Source: Paenibacillus sp. FSL K6-0276 (GTDB lineage: Bacteria > Bacillota > Bacilli > Paenibacillales > Paenibacillaceae). From it: a DNA stretch of 64,000 nt. The notes under the pieces are model-generated. The model did no database searches. It was not told where the DNA came from and saw only the letters and a list, made by a program, of their open reading frames with translations. A program made the position numbers and the translations under genes. Within the stretch, counting starts at the first letter, position 1. The number at the start of each line of letters is the position of its first letter. The stretch lies in NCBI RefSeq assembly GCF_037977235.1, contig NZ_CP150276.1, positions 3,844,001 through 3,908,000 of the forward strand, written 5' to 3'. Positions 55,810-64,000 of this stretch are shown here, piece after piece.

Positions 55810-57186
55810 TTATTTAGAAGTCGCTTTAGCTGTTTTTTTACCACCCATAAATCCAATCAGAATATTAATAACGGGGGCGGCGATACAATAGATAGCAAAT
55901 GGAAAATAATCCAATGTACTAACACCTAATGTACCCATAATAAATACACCACTAACTCCCCATGGAACAAGCGCATTGACAGCTGCTCCTGCATTGGCCA
56001 AAATTGCTGAAAGATTTGTGGGATTCGAGTTAATTTTATCATATTGGGATTTAAAAGCTTTACCAGGTAAAATAATTGACAAATAAGCTTCGCCGAGAAG
56101 GATATTTACTCCTATGGAACTTAAAGCAGTCATTAAGGTTAATTTACCTCTTGTACTAGCATATCTTAGAATTTTTGAAATAATCGTCTCAATAATTTTT
56201 AACTCCACGAGTAATCCTCCAAGCGCTAAAGCAAGAAGAATAAGTGAAACCGACCACATCATACTTTGAATGCCGCCTCTAGTAAGTAGAACATCCACAC
56301 TTGCCACACCTGTTTTTGAAATAAATCCATTTTGCATAATATTGGCTATTGAAGTAAGGCTAGTATGTGGAGCATAAATATAACAGACACCAATTGCAGT
56401 GACAATGCTTAATAACAGAGTAGGAATTGCAGGTATTTTTCTCCAAGCACACAAGAACAATACCAATACAGGAATTAATGTGATAATTGAATTAGGAAAT
56501 GCAGTGCGTATTGTATTAACTAACTCATCAATATTATTTCCAGTTGAGATACCGCTAGGGTGACCCATCAATCCGAAAAAAACAATTGAAACAATGATCG
56601 AAGGAATAGTAACCCACATCATGTTGCGAATATGATCAAACATATCTACTTCAGCAATGGCAGAAGAAAGGTTGGTTGTATCTGATAAAGGGGAAATGTC
56701 GTTACCCAAGAAGGCACCTGAAATAATTGCGCCAGCAGTGATTGCTGGATTAAATCCCATGATTTGTCCCATCCCGAAGAGGGCAATACCAACAGTTGAA
56801 ATCGTTGTAAATGAGCTACCAACGGTTACTCCTAAGATCGCGCAAATAATAAAAACGGAGGGTAAAAAAAATTGTGCGGATAAAATCGAGAATCCATAAA
56901 CCATGATCGTTGGAATTGTCCCTGCTGCTATCCAGACACTAATTAAGGCCCCTATTAGCATAAATATAAGGATAGGAATGATGCCAGGTTGAATTCCGTT
57001 TAATATTCCATTGTGAATAACATCCCACGAAAAACCTTTAACCACTGCAAATAACATAATAATACCAATTGAAAATAAAATAGGAATTTGAGGAGGCAAA
57101 CTTAAGCCAATAATACAAATTCCTATAATCGCTAAAATTACAGCTAAAAGAAATATGCCTTCTTTTATAGTTACACTTTTTTTCAT
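55810..57186 (-). CDS. nhaC: Na+/H+ antiporter, NhaC family
   Basis: 458-residue antiporter with about twelve hydrophobic segments. Seen: GAFLGNDISPLSDTTNLSSAIAEVDMFDHIRNMMW, the NhaC signature with the paired Asp region, and NAGAAVNALVPWGVSGVF near the C-terminus. nhaC is the usual last gene of tyramine loci in Enterococcus and Lactobacillus (tyrS-tdc-tyrP-nhaC), which supports acid or sodium homeostasis as its role here. The ATG at 57186 is seven bases after AAGGAG. It follows the PdxK-type kinase by about 100 bases. Confidence 0.92.
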   Translation of the reverse strand: MKKSVTIKEGIFLLAVILAIIGICIIGLSLPPQIPILFSIGIIMLFAVVKGFSWDVIHNGILNGIQPGIIPILIFMLIGALISVWIAAGTIPTIMVYGFSILSAQFFLPSVFIICAILGVTVGSSFTTISTVGIALFGMGQIMGFNPAITAGAIISGAFLGNDISPLSDTTNLSSAIAEVDMFDHIRNMMWVTIPSIIVSIVFFGLMGHPSGISTGNNIDELVNTIRTAFPNSIITLIPVLVLFLCAWRKIPAIPTLLLSIVTAIGVCYIYAPHTSLTSIANIMQNGFISKTGVASVDVLLTRGGIQSMMWSVSLILLALALGGLLVELKIIETIISKILRYASTRGKLTLMTALSSIGVNILLGEAYLSIILPGKAFKSQYDKINSNPTNLSAILANAGAAVNALVPWGVSGVFIMGTLGVSTLDYFPFAIYCIAAPVINILIGFMGGKKTAKATSK

Positions 57187-57282
57187 AGTGACACTCCTTA
57201 TATTCATGACCATCTAAATGAAGTGTAGTCAAGTTAAGACAAAGATTAAGACATAAACAATTTTGAATCTTTAACAGTATTT

Positions 57283-58107
57283 TTAAATATTCAAACCTTG
57301 ATTCGCTTTATTATAGGCTCCATGCCAAACAGGTCCAACGAATCTATTAAAAGCAAAACCATACTTGATACTTTCAGTTGTAAAAACTTTTGCTTTTTCT
57401 ACTGCTGATTTTACGGATAATCCTTTAGCAAGTCCTGCTGTAATAGCTGCAGCAAATGTACATCCAGCTCCGTGATTATAATTCGTATTTATTTTAGCTA
57501 ATTCAAACAGTGTAAACTCTGAACCATCATAAAGAAGATCGATCGCTTTATGATCTTCTAGAGATTTCCCTCCTTTAATTACAACATATTTTGTCCCAAG
57601 CTCGATAATTTTATAAGCAGCTTCTTTCATGTCAGCAACTGTGCTTAACTTTCTCATGCCTGATAATTGGCATGCTTCAAATAAATTTGGCGTAACTATT
57701 GTTGCCTTTGGTACAAGTAGATCGCGAATGGCCCGTCCATTTTCAGGTTGTAATTGTTCATTTTCACCTTTACATACCATAACTGGGTCAATCACTACAT
57801 TTTTTATTTGATGTATGTCAATGGAATTACGAACAATCTGAATTGTATCGATAGATCCAAGCATGCCTGTTTTCATGGCATCTACGGGCTTACCAGAGAA
57901 AACAGTTTTTAATTGAGCTTTCACAAGTTCAGAGTCAATAGGTTCTACATGATGACTCCAATTATTATCGGGGTCCATTGTGACAATGGCAGTGATGGCA
58001 GTCAGACCAAAAGTTCCATATTCCTCAAATGTTTTCAAATCCGCTTGAAGGCCTGCTCCGCCACTGGAATCAGAACCGGCAATCGATAATACTTTTTTTA
58101 TAGTCAT
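57283..58107 (-). CDS. pdxK: Pyridoxine/pyridoxal (or hydroxymethylpyrimidine) kinase, PdxK/ThiD family
   Basis: 274-residue ribokinase-fold kinase. Seen: VLSIAGSDSSGGAGLQADLKTFEEYG, the active-site segment DPVMVCKGENEQL, GTKYVVIKGG, and the late GAGCTFAAAITAGLAKG. The Cys in MVCKG and the overall form are those of Bacillus subtilis PdxK (formerly ThiD2), which phosphorylates pyridoxal and pyridoxine. Placement directly downstream of a PLP-dependent tyrosine decarboxylase makes supply of PLP the most likely role; a ThiD role in thiamine synthesis is the alternative. Start eight bases after GGGAG. Confidence 0.85.
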   Translation of the reverse strand: MTIKKVLSIAGSDSSGGAGLQADLKTFEEYGTFGLTAITAIVTMDPDNNWSHHVEPIDSELVKAQLKTVFSGKPVDAMKTGMLGSIDTIQIVRNSIDIHQIKNVVIDPVMVCKGENEQLQPENGRAIRDLLVPKATIVTPNLFEACQLSGMRKLSTVADMKEAAYKIIELGTKYVVIKGGKSLEDHKAIDLLYDGSEFTLFELAKINTNYNHGAGCTFAAAITAGLAKGLSVKSAVEKAKVFTTESIKYGFAFNRFVGPVWHGAYNKANQGLNI

Positions 58108-58140
58108 TTTTTTCACTCCCAAAAAGTCTTCAAATTTAAA

Positions 58141-58192
58141 AAATAGAAGAGATGCGCAAACCTTTTAATAAAGTTACGCATCCCAACTATTC
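58141..58192 (-). terminator. Hairpin between tyrosine decarboxylase and kinase genes
   Basis: GATGCG (58151-58156) pairs with CGCATC (58177-58182), extended by AAC/GTT, and is followed on the minus strand by a T-run. It may end most decarboxylase transcripts and let part continue to pdxK and nhaC. Confidence 0.65.
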
Positions 58193-58199
58193 AATTTAA

Positions 58200-60065
58200 T
58201 TACTGTTGTTCGTGCAAATAAATAGCTTCAAGTTTTTCTTGAATCGCCTTTTCAATCTTTTCAGCATACTCTGCGAACACTTCTTTATTATGAGCATATG
58301 GCGATAATGCACAAGCACGTAAGACCGTTACTTTAGCTTCACGATTCCATTCAGCTTCGCTAAATCCCAGACTTTGAACAAATGCCATTGGACTGTTACC
58401 ATAATCAGGTACAGCAAAATCTGTATGAGAAGTAATGAATTCGTTGTTGTATAATCCACCTTTAACATAGGATGCATAATCAAAGAAATCATGATTTAGT
58501 TTATTCATTTTTGCTAAATCAGTATTACCTTCTTCATTAAATACATAATCAACCATGTTAAAGTCAGGTTTTGTTAGTGGGTAAATAGTAATTGTTTTAT
58601 CGCCAACTTTAAATTGTTTGTTTTTCAAGAATTCATAGAAGCGATAAGCTCCTTCAATACTTGCACCAATCAATTTACCATAACCAGTTACGTTTAATGG
58701 TAATACTTTATGAGCTGTCCATACTGCTGCTGCAGTTGCACCTGCTTTGGAACCTTCAAGAATATAAGCACCTAGTAATGCCGGGATATCTGCACCTTTT
58801 TCGAATACATATGTTGCGAAGTAAGAGATCGCTTCACGCATTCTAATATCTTTAATAACAATTGCACCAGCAGAGTAAGGAATATAACCCATTTTGTGCG
58901 GATCAATTGTAATGGTTTCCGCTTGACTCATAGCTTTAAAGGAATTATAAATGTCTTCAGTTAACCATGCATTTTTCTCTGTGAAAATATTATATTTAGC
59001 ATAAACTTCATCAATTTTATCGAAATCAATAAACTGATCATTTTCGTCTAAGAAGATAGCCCGTGCATATCCACCATAAGCAGCATCCACGTGGATATAG
59101 AAGTAAATCCCTTCTTTAGCCAACTTTTCACGAAGTTCTACGATTTTGTCGATACGGTCAACTTGTCCTTCTTCAGTTGTACCAATTACACCGACTACAC
59201 CAAGAATTGGAATGTTTTGTGCAGCGAGTTCACGGATCCTAGCTTCTAATTTAACAATGTCCATACGATATTCATTATCAACATCGATAGCTTCTACACA
59301 ATCAAGTCCAATACCAATAATGTCAGCAGCTTTTAACCAAGAGTAATGCTTTGTTTGTGGAATTAACCATTTTCCTAATTTGCTAAGATTTTTTCCACTA
59401 CGTGCAGAGTGAGCTTTGATTTCATCCATTTTCTCAGAAGCTTGATCTAGAATATCAAGAATTGATTCTGTAGACATATTCAGTAATTCCCACTCTGATT
59501 TACCCTCTACAAATTCAGGAGCTACTTCCTTAATTGCAAGAGGAAGAGACTTAATGTTTCTTGCATACCATAGACCTTCTAAGTTCGCGATGGAACCATC
59601 GGCACATATATGTCCCCAGCTTTCCCCTGCTTTATAGCTCATCAGTTTAGCAAATTCATGTCCACATTCTTCTTCCATTTGGGAAGTACCTGGAGATGAT
59701 TCATAAGCTACATTATTACCATTCCATAACATTGCAGCTGTATAAGCAATAATCGACGGCATTAAAGTTTCGGAATTCATATGACCCCAGAAACGACCTG
59801 CCGAGTGCCAAGGCAACGATTCTGTACGAAGCTTGGAAGATAATTCATTAAACACACTACGTACATGATCAGTCGTTTCTTGAAAGCTTTGCGAGCTTTT
59901 ATCTTGAGGGGTAATAACAGGCATATCCTGTGGCATATAGTTTTGACGCCAGCCCACATGTTCATCTATGATTTTATTTAAGGATTCTTTAAAAATATCG
60001 ACATTTTCACCTTTACTGCCTAAGAATAATGCTTTCAAGTTGATGTCTGGTAATGGATAATTCAT
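58200..60065 (-). CDS. tyrDC: Tyrosine decarboxylase
   Basis: 621-residue PLP-dependent enzyme that turns tyrosine into tyramine and CO2. Seen: the long N-terminal domain ([20 protein letters not shown]), [20 protein letters not shown], the PLP-stacking His240 in [20 protein letters not shown] with the PLP-binding Asp, and Lys391 in [17 protein letters not shown] as the Schiff base. Length and these positions agree with the Enterococcus/Lactobacillus enzymes (about 620 residues), which are far longer than MfnA/TDC of plants. The ATG is eight bases after GGAGG. It follows tyrP by 59 bases; the order tyrP-tyrDC is reversed compared with the usual tdc-tyrP of lactic acid bacteria. Confidence 0.93.
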   Translation of the reverse strand: MNYPLPDINLKALFLGSKGENVDIFKESLNKIIDEHVGWRQNYMPQDMPVITPQDKSSQSFQETTDHVRSVFNELSSKLRTESLPWHSAGRFWGHMNSETLMPSIIAYTAAMLWNGNNVAYESSPGTSQMEEECGHEFAKLMSYKAGESWGHICADGSIANLEGLWYARNIKSLPLAIKEVAPEFVEGKSEWELLNMSTESILDILDQASEKMDEIKAHSARSGKNLSKLGKWLIPQTKHYSWLKAADIIGIGLDCVEAIDVDNEYRMDIVKLEARIRELAAQNIPILGVVGVIGTTEEGQVDRIDKIVELREKLAKEGIYFYIHVDAAYGGYARAIFLDENDQFIDFDKIDEVYAKYNIFTEKNAWLTEDIYNSFKAMSQAETITIDPHKMGYIPYSAGAIVIKDIRMREAISYFATYVFEKGADIPALLGAYILEGSKAGATAAAVWTAHKVLPLNVTGYGKLIGASIEGAYRFYEFLKNKQFKVGDKTITIYPLTKPDFNMVDYVFNEEGNTDLAKMNKLNHDFFDYASYVKGGLYNNEFITSHTDFAVPDYGNSPMAFVQSLGFSEAEWNREAKVTVLRACALSPYAHNKEVFAEYAEKIEKAIQEKLEAIYLHEQQ

Positions 60066-60124
60066 TTTATTTTCCTCCGGTTCAATATATTTAGTATTTA
60101 ATTTCACAAACTTATTTCTCACAA

Positions 60125-61543
60125 CTAATCAGCTAAATCATTTTTTTTCCATTCCGGCTTTTTAAGCTTGTAAATAATAAGAGCGACCGCAATCATTACA
60201 AGTGTAGCTGCGACTTGATAGATCATATATCCTGTGTATTGGCTTGGTTTAAGAATAGATGGTGGAATGATACTCACAATAATCGTGATAATAACACTTA
60301 ATATAGAAAGAAGTGAGACAAACCACATTAATCCATTCCCTTTGTTACCCAATCTAAAAGGTCTATTCAGTTCAGGCATTTTGTAGCGTAAACGAATAGC
60401 TGAGATCGCAATTAACAAATAAACAATACAGTATAAAATAGTTGTTGTGATGGTAATAATTAAGAATGCACTATTAACATCTGGAACAACTACGTAAAGA
60501 AATGAAACTAATGAAATAACAATCGCTTGGATCATAACAAAAGTGATTGGAATATCCTTTTTTGTTCTCTTTTGGAATAACTTAGGCAAATTTCCTTCAT
60601 CAGCAACTTTAATCATTGACTTGCTCGGTCCAAGAACCCATGCACTTAACTGCACTAATACACCAATCAAGATCATAGCTGAGACGATATTAACAAATAT
60701 AGCTGGAACTCCTAAATCGTTGCAGAAAATAACAAAGGGTTGTGTAATATTAGCAAGTTCCATTTTCCCTTGTGGAACAGCATTAGATACGGTCAACCCA
60801 GCAATAAGGTTAAGAATTACAAGTGCAATAACCGAAGAAATTACAGCAATTGGATAGTTGCGCTTTGGATTCTCAATATTGTTCGCATGTACGGATGAAA
60901 TTTCAACCCCTGCGAAAATAAAGATAATTGCTGATAAATAAGCAACACTACCTAAATCTTTGAAATTCGGAACTAAATCGCTTGCTTTAAAATGGCCTAA
61001 ATAGTTATCTGGTTGAATCCCGTGTTTCATCATATAGATAAGACCTAATATGATTAGGAAACCAAATGGAATATAAACACCAATCACTGCTCCCCAATTA
61101 CCGGCGATTTTAACCATATCAAATTTGAGATTTAATAAGGTTACTCCCCAATAGGAGATTAGAATAATCACAAATATAAAGATATTATTGGAAGAAAGAT
61201 CTGGTTTGTTAATGACATATCCGAGTAAAATACCTACTGTGGAAGCAACCATTACCATTCCGAAGAACATTTGAACCCATAATAACCACGAGGTAACAAA
61301 TCCCCATTTTTCTCCCATTGCTTTTTTCACCCAAACTTGAGGTCCACCATCTTCTTGAAACCCTGTTGAAAGTTCAGCTGACATCAATGCAATAGGAAGT
61401 GCAAATAATATTGCTGCAACAAGCATATAGAAGATTTGAGTCCAACCTGTAACAGCAAGCGATGGTACGCTACGTACCGTACCAAAGAACGCCATCGTAA
61501 TACCAATCAATCCGAAAAGGGTTAATTTTTTTGAACTGGCCAT
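60125..61543 (-). CDS. tyrP: Tyrosine/tyramine antiporter (APC family)
   Basis: 472-residue APC/GGA-type exchanger with twelve hydrophobic segments. Seen: [19 protein letters not shown] in helix 1, [35 protein letters not shown] (helix 2 to loop), and [24 protein letters not shown] in helix 6. It is related to the glutamate/GABA antiporter GadC. Swapping external tyrosine for tyramine gives net proton use and a proton motive force. Start is eight bases after AAGGAT. It leads a transcript of its own, with a promoter and two palindromes upstream. Confidence 0.9.
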   Translation of the reverse strand: MASSKKLTLFGLIGITMAFFGTVRSVPSLAVTGWTQIFYMLVAAILFALPIALMSAELSTGFQEDGGPQVWVKKAMGEKWGFVTSWLLWVQMFFGMVMVASTVGILLGYVINKPDLSSNNIFIFVIILISYWGVTLLNLKFDMVKIAGNWGAVIGVYIPFGFLIILGLIYMMKHGIQPDNYLGHFKASDLVPNFKDLGSVAYLSAIIFIFAGVEISSVHANNIENPKRNYPIAVISSVIALVILNLIAGLTVSNAVPQGKMELANITQPFVIFCNDLGVPAIFVNIVSAMILIGVLVQLSAWVLGPSKSMIKVADEGNLPKLFQKRTKKDIPITFVMIQAIVISLVSFLYVVVPDVNSAFLIITITTTILYCIVYLLIAISAIRLRYKMPELNRPFRLGNKGNGLMWFVSLLSILSVIITIIVSIIPPSILKPSQYTGYMIYQVAATLVMIAVALIIYKLKKPEWKKNDLAD

Positions 61544-61634
61544 GATTACATCCTTCTTTCTTCTTTTTCAATTTCCAAATGGTCAGTTTCTTCAATATTG
61601 GAAGTATTGAAACAAACTATGAAGGGATATTTTG

Positions 61635-61663
61635 TGCATAATATGCAACAATCCCATTGTCAA
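61635..61663 (-). promoter_or_regulatory. Possible proximal promoter of tyrP
   Basis: TTGACA (61658-61663 on the minus strand) and TATGCA (61635-61640) with a 17-base spacer, about 90 bases upstream of the tyrP start. Confidence 0.45.
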
Positions 61664-61699
61664 AAAGCTGCCTTTCTTAATCCTAAATTTATGTTTAAC

Positions 61700-61766
61700 G
61701 TTAATCGATTAACTTACAGGATCAAGACTACGCCTTCTTTATTGTTTTGTCAATGAGTTAATTAAC
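61700..61766 (-). promoter_or_regulatory. Promoter between two palindromes upstream of tyrP
   Basis: TTGACA (61748-61753) and TAGTCT (61725-61730), spacer 17. GTTAATTAAC, a perfect 10-bp palindrome, lies just upstream at 61757-61766. GTTAATCGATTAAC, a perfect 14-bp palindrome with the same half-site GTTAAT, lies at 61700-61713, where transcription would begin. Such a pair around a promoter suggests a repressor binding at two operators. The rest of the 61,543-62,005 gap is very AT-rich, and I see no T-box and no gene in it. Confidence 0.5.
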
Positions 61767-62002
61767 GTTGATTTAACAAGGTATTTTAAGGTTTCCGAAA
61801 AACTTATTATTTAACGAATTAAAGCCTTTATTGACTTATGGATAAATGCATTAATGGTTTTATGCTTTTACAAGTTAAATCATAAAAGAAGAGTGGATTA
61901 ATCGGTTTTGTATAAATGTTATTTTTATACATCTTTTTTACAATTTTGTTTTAGCGGAAGATTATATGGAATAATTAGTTTCTTACTGCTTGAAAGAATA
62001 CA

Positions 62003-62038
62003 CAAAAAGAAGAGTGACCTCTTGCGTCACTCTTCGCT
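62003..62038 (-). terminator. Terminator after the Rep-like gene
   Basis: GAAGAGTGAC (62009-62018) pairs with GTCACTCTTC (62026-62035); a run of five T follows on the minus strand. It separates the tyrS/Rep-like transcript from tyrP. Confidence 0.85.
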
Positions 62039-62076
62039 ATAGAAAGATCATCAGTTATGATGTTCTCCCTTCTTTA

Positions 62077-62778
62077 TTATTTTAAATTGGAAAAGGGGTT
62101 GTTCTCTTTAAATCTAAAGCCTGGGTGCCATTCTAACATATTCTCAAATGCACAATTGGCAATTGAATCTTTTACATCGAATCGATCCATGTCTAGATCA
62201 AAGGCTTGATCCGATTCTATTTGATCCATTACATCTTTTAATAATTTGCTGTATCCTATTAATCTTCGTGATTCAAGTTGTGGGTTAAAGTTAACAGGAA
62301 TCTTAGTATTTTCTACATCATGAAGGATAGATAAACCCTGTTCCATTTTTAGAACAATACCATGATCATCCTTTTTAGAACTAACTACTTTCATCTTCAC
62401 AAATAAGTTATTTTCCCTATTCAATGCCTTACTCCACAAGGAGACCCAGTTATCATGCTTGATATAATATCTACCTTGAAAATAACTTTTGATCATTGGG
62501 AGTAAGACATAGATTCTAGGATAATATAGGTCACCTGATTTCACGATATCTAACATTCTAAAATAACCAAGTGAAGCTTGCGTTATACTCTTATACTTAA
62601 ACAAACGATTAAATCCAATTAATATATGATCTAACTCTTTATTGATATTCTCTTCCGTTACATTATCTAAACCAAGCTCGACTATCAACCAATTGACATG
62701 TTTCTCTTTATTAACCTGTGTTATCAAGTAATGATTATAATATGCTAATTGTAGCGATCTCTTCCATGATACCAGCAT
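62077..62778 (-). CDS. Rep_1-like protein without HUH histidines, inside the tyramine locus
   Basis: 233 residues resembling rolling-circle plasmid initiators (Rep_1, pUB110/pC194 class). Segments that match in order: SWKRSLQLAY after the lost zinc Cys, LDHILIGFNRLFKYKSIT, YYPRIYVLLPMIKSYFQGRYYIKHDNWVSLWSKAL, and LLKDVMDQIE with a final WHP. In working enzymes the central motif is HPHxHVLL, or at least contains His-x-His; here it is YYPRIYVLL. The catalytic Tyr segment (AKYxxKD) is not found either, and the N-terminal zinc part is missing. It is thus no working nickase, yet it has an intact 233-codon frame, a ribosome site (AGGG, seven bases) and its own terminator. It follows tyrS by 40 bases. 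Confidence 0.7.
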   Translation of the reverse strand: MLVSWKRSLQLAYYNHYLITQVNKEKHVNWLIVELGLDNVTEENINKELDHILIGFNRLFKYKSITQASLGYFRMLDIVKSGDLYYPRIYVLLPMIKSYFQGRYYIKHDNWVSLWSKALNRENNLFVKMKVVSSKKDDHGIVLKMEQGLSILHDVENTKIPVNFNPQLESRRLIGYSKLLKDVMDQIESDQAFDLDMDRFDVKDSIANCAFENMLEWHPGFRFKENNPFSNLK

Positions 62779-62818
62779 GGTTATTCCCTACCTTCCCCAT
62801 GAAAATAGCTACGATATG

Positions 62819-64000
62819 CTATTCCCCTAATTTCACAAGGCTGTAGCTCTTTTTACCTTTACGAATAATGATAAACCGACCATCAAATGTTTTGTCCATG
62901 GTCACATCCATGTTTACATCATCCAATCGTTCACCATTCATGGAAATAGCTCCATTTACAATATCTTCCCTTGCCTGACGCTTAGAAGGTTCAATACCTA
63001 CATCCACTAACCAATCCACAATATTCTTAGTTTCTTTTGTAGCTTGAAAAGTAGGCATTTCTTTAAATCCTTGCTCAATTTCATCTGTTGTTAATGATTT
63101 AATATCTCCACTGAATAAGGCTTCCGAAATTTTAATTGCTTGTACTAAAGCTTCTTCACTGTGAACGAATCTTGTCATCTCTCCAGCAAGTACTCGTTGT
63201 GCTTCACGTTTACCAGGTTCTGTTTTAACTTTATTCTCTAATTCACCAATCACATCTTTAGTTAAGAATGTGAAGAATTTCAGGTATCTAATAACATCAC
63301 GATCATCTGTATTCACCCAGAATTGGAAGAATTCAAACGGTGTTGTTTTCTTAGGATCTAGCCAGATAGCCCCGCCTGCTGTTTTACCAAATTTTGTACC
63401 ATCCGCTTTTAGCATTAATGGAATTGTTAATCCGAACGCCTTCGCATTTGGACCTTCTTTTTTACGAATCAAGTCTAGGCCACTTGTAATGTTACCCCAT
63501 TGATCGGCTCCACCAATTTGTAATTGAACATCTTCTTCTTTAAACAAATGATGGAAGTCCATGGACTGAAGAATTTGGTATGAGAATTCGGTAAATGAAA
63601 TCCCACTATCTAGACGACTTGCAACAATATCTTTGGCCAGCATCGCATTGACGCTAAAGTTTTTGCCATAATCACGTAAGAAATCGATGATGTTTATTTT
63701 ATGAGTCCAGTCAAAATTGTTTACCATTGCCAGTTTATTGTCGCTGTCTGTTTCAAATAACTTTTTCATTTGTACTGTTAGCGCGTTAACATTATCTTGC
63801 ACTTGTTCTAATGTTTGTAGTTGACGTTCTGTTTGACGTCCACTTGGATCACCGATTGTACCTGTTGCTCCACCAATTAAGATAACCGGATGATGTCCAA
63901 ATAATTGAAAACGTTTCATCATCATGAACGGAATTAAATGTCCGATATGCATGCTGTCACCCGTTGGATCTACACCGCAGTATAAGGCGATCTTTTTCTC
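62819..64000 (-). CDS. tyrS: Tyrosyl-tRNA synthetase (5' end outside window)
   Basis: 394 codons are in the window; about 25 N-terminal residues are missing. Seen: LYCGVDPTGDSMHIGHLIPF with the class I HIGH signature, GGATGTIGDPSGR, QIGGADQWGNITSGLDLI (tyrosine site), the KFGKTAGGA variant of KMSKS, and the C-terminal S4 domain (PSKRQAREDIVNGAISMNGE). In lactic acid bacteria a dedicated tyrS precedes the decarboxylase and is controlled by a T-box; the upstream region where one would be lies outside this window. It is probably a second tyrosyl-tRNA synthetase that belongs to the tyramine locus. Confidence 0.93.
   Translation of the reverse strand, partial: EKKIALYCGVDPTGDSMHIGHLIPFMMMKRFQLFGHHPVILIGGATGTIGDPSGRQTERQLQTLEQVQDNVNALTVQMKKLFETDSDNKLAMVNNFDWTHKINIIDFLRDYGKNFSVNAMLAKDIVASRLDSGISFTEFSYQILQSMDFHHLFKEEDVQLQIGGADQWGNITSGLDLIRKKEGPNAKAFGLTIPLMLKADGTKFGKTAGGAIWLDPKKTTPFEFFQFWVNTDDRDVIRYLKFFTFLTKDVIGELENKVKTEPGKREAQRVLAGEMTRFVHSEEALVQAIKISEALFSGDIKSLTTDEIEQGFKEMPTFQATKETKNIVDWLVDVGIEPSKRQAREDIVNGAISMNGERLDDVNMDVTMDKTFDGRFIIIRKGKKSYSLVKLGE

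Noticed and set aside
61543..62005. T-box or other riboswitch in front of tyrP
   Set aside because: No specifier hairpin or T-box consensus (TGGNACCGCG) is present; only palindromes and promoter-like hexamers. A T-box, if any, would be upstream of tyrS outside the window.

Overview
The window reads as chromosomal DNA of a low-GC, endospore-forming Firmicute, most probably Paenibacillus or a close relative. The evidence is LplABC-type sugar uptake genes beside YesM/YesN two-component pairs whose response regulators are fused to AraC domains, an Asp23/Gls24 protein, an AI-2E/YtvI-type permease, FakB/DegV, strong GGAGG ribosome sites and many rho-independent terminators. No tRNA, rRNA or CRISPR array is visible. 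The assignment rests on protein families and gene style only.

Layout. 1-5.8 kb holds a partial LD-carboxypeptidase, small envelope genes, an AI-2E permease, a PhoB-type two-component system and DegV. 6-8.7 kb holds a small basic protein, a Paenibacillus-type inverted-repeat element, a FusB-like EF-G-binding protein behind a leader peptide with alternative RNA stems, a PHP remnant and a divergent SRAP protein. 8.7-12.2 kb is an aroA-aroC pair divergent from a LysR regulator, followed by an intact IS30-family element. 13.4-16 kb has a methyltransferase and a Na+-dependent transporter. 16-23.3 kb is a complete LplABC-like uptake system with its own YesMN pair. 23.4-29.5 kb has a DUF1349 protein, a glycosyltransferase stub, a 7TMR-DISM hybrid histidine kinase, an ankyrin lipoprotein and a chimeric pseudogene.

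29.9-34.3 kb is a GC-richer block: GntR regulator, ADP-ribosylglycohydrolase, NCS1 permease and PfkB kinase, matching in type the E. coli yegTUV/yegW set, with an 18-bp perfect palindrome as likely operator. 34.4-37.1 kb is a decaying sugar operon (dehydrogenase and two TIM-barrel isomerases). 37.8-42.2 kb is a MurNAc recycling operon, murQ-murP-mupG-murR, with a cre site and a near-palindrome upstream. 42.5-43.6 kb is a DUF418 fragment joined to an IS30 remnant. 43.9-48.2 kb is a lipoprotein flavocytochrome-c-type reductase divergent from a two-component pair. 48.2-55.3 kb is rich in gene fragments: WYL regulator, Gfo/Idh/MocA, histidine phosphatase, a frameshifted six-hairpin glycosidase and a collapsed two-component system. 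They surround an intact ADP-ribosylglycohydrolase and an AraC regulator.

55.8-64.0 kb is a tyramine locus of the kind known from lactic acid bacteria: tyrS, tyrP, tyrosine decarboxylase and nhaC, here with a PdxK-type kinase that could supply PLP and an odd plasmid Rep-like gene lacking its HUH histidines. The strongest candidates for undescribed biology are the FusB leader/attenuator, the Rep-like protein inside the tyramine locus, the paired palindromes at its promoter, and a two-copy structured repeat with compensatory base changes.
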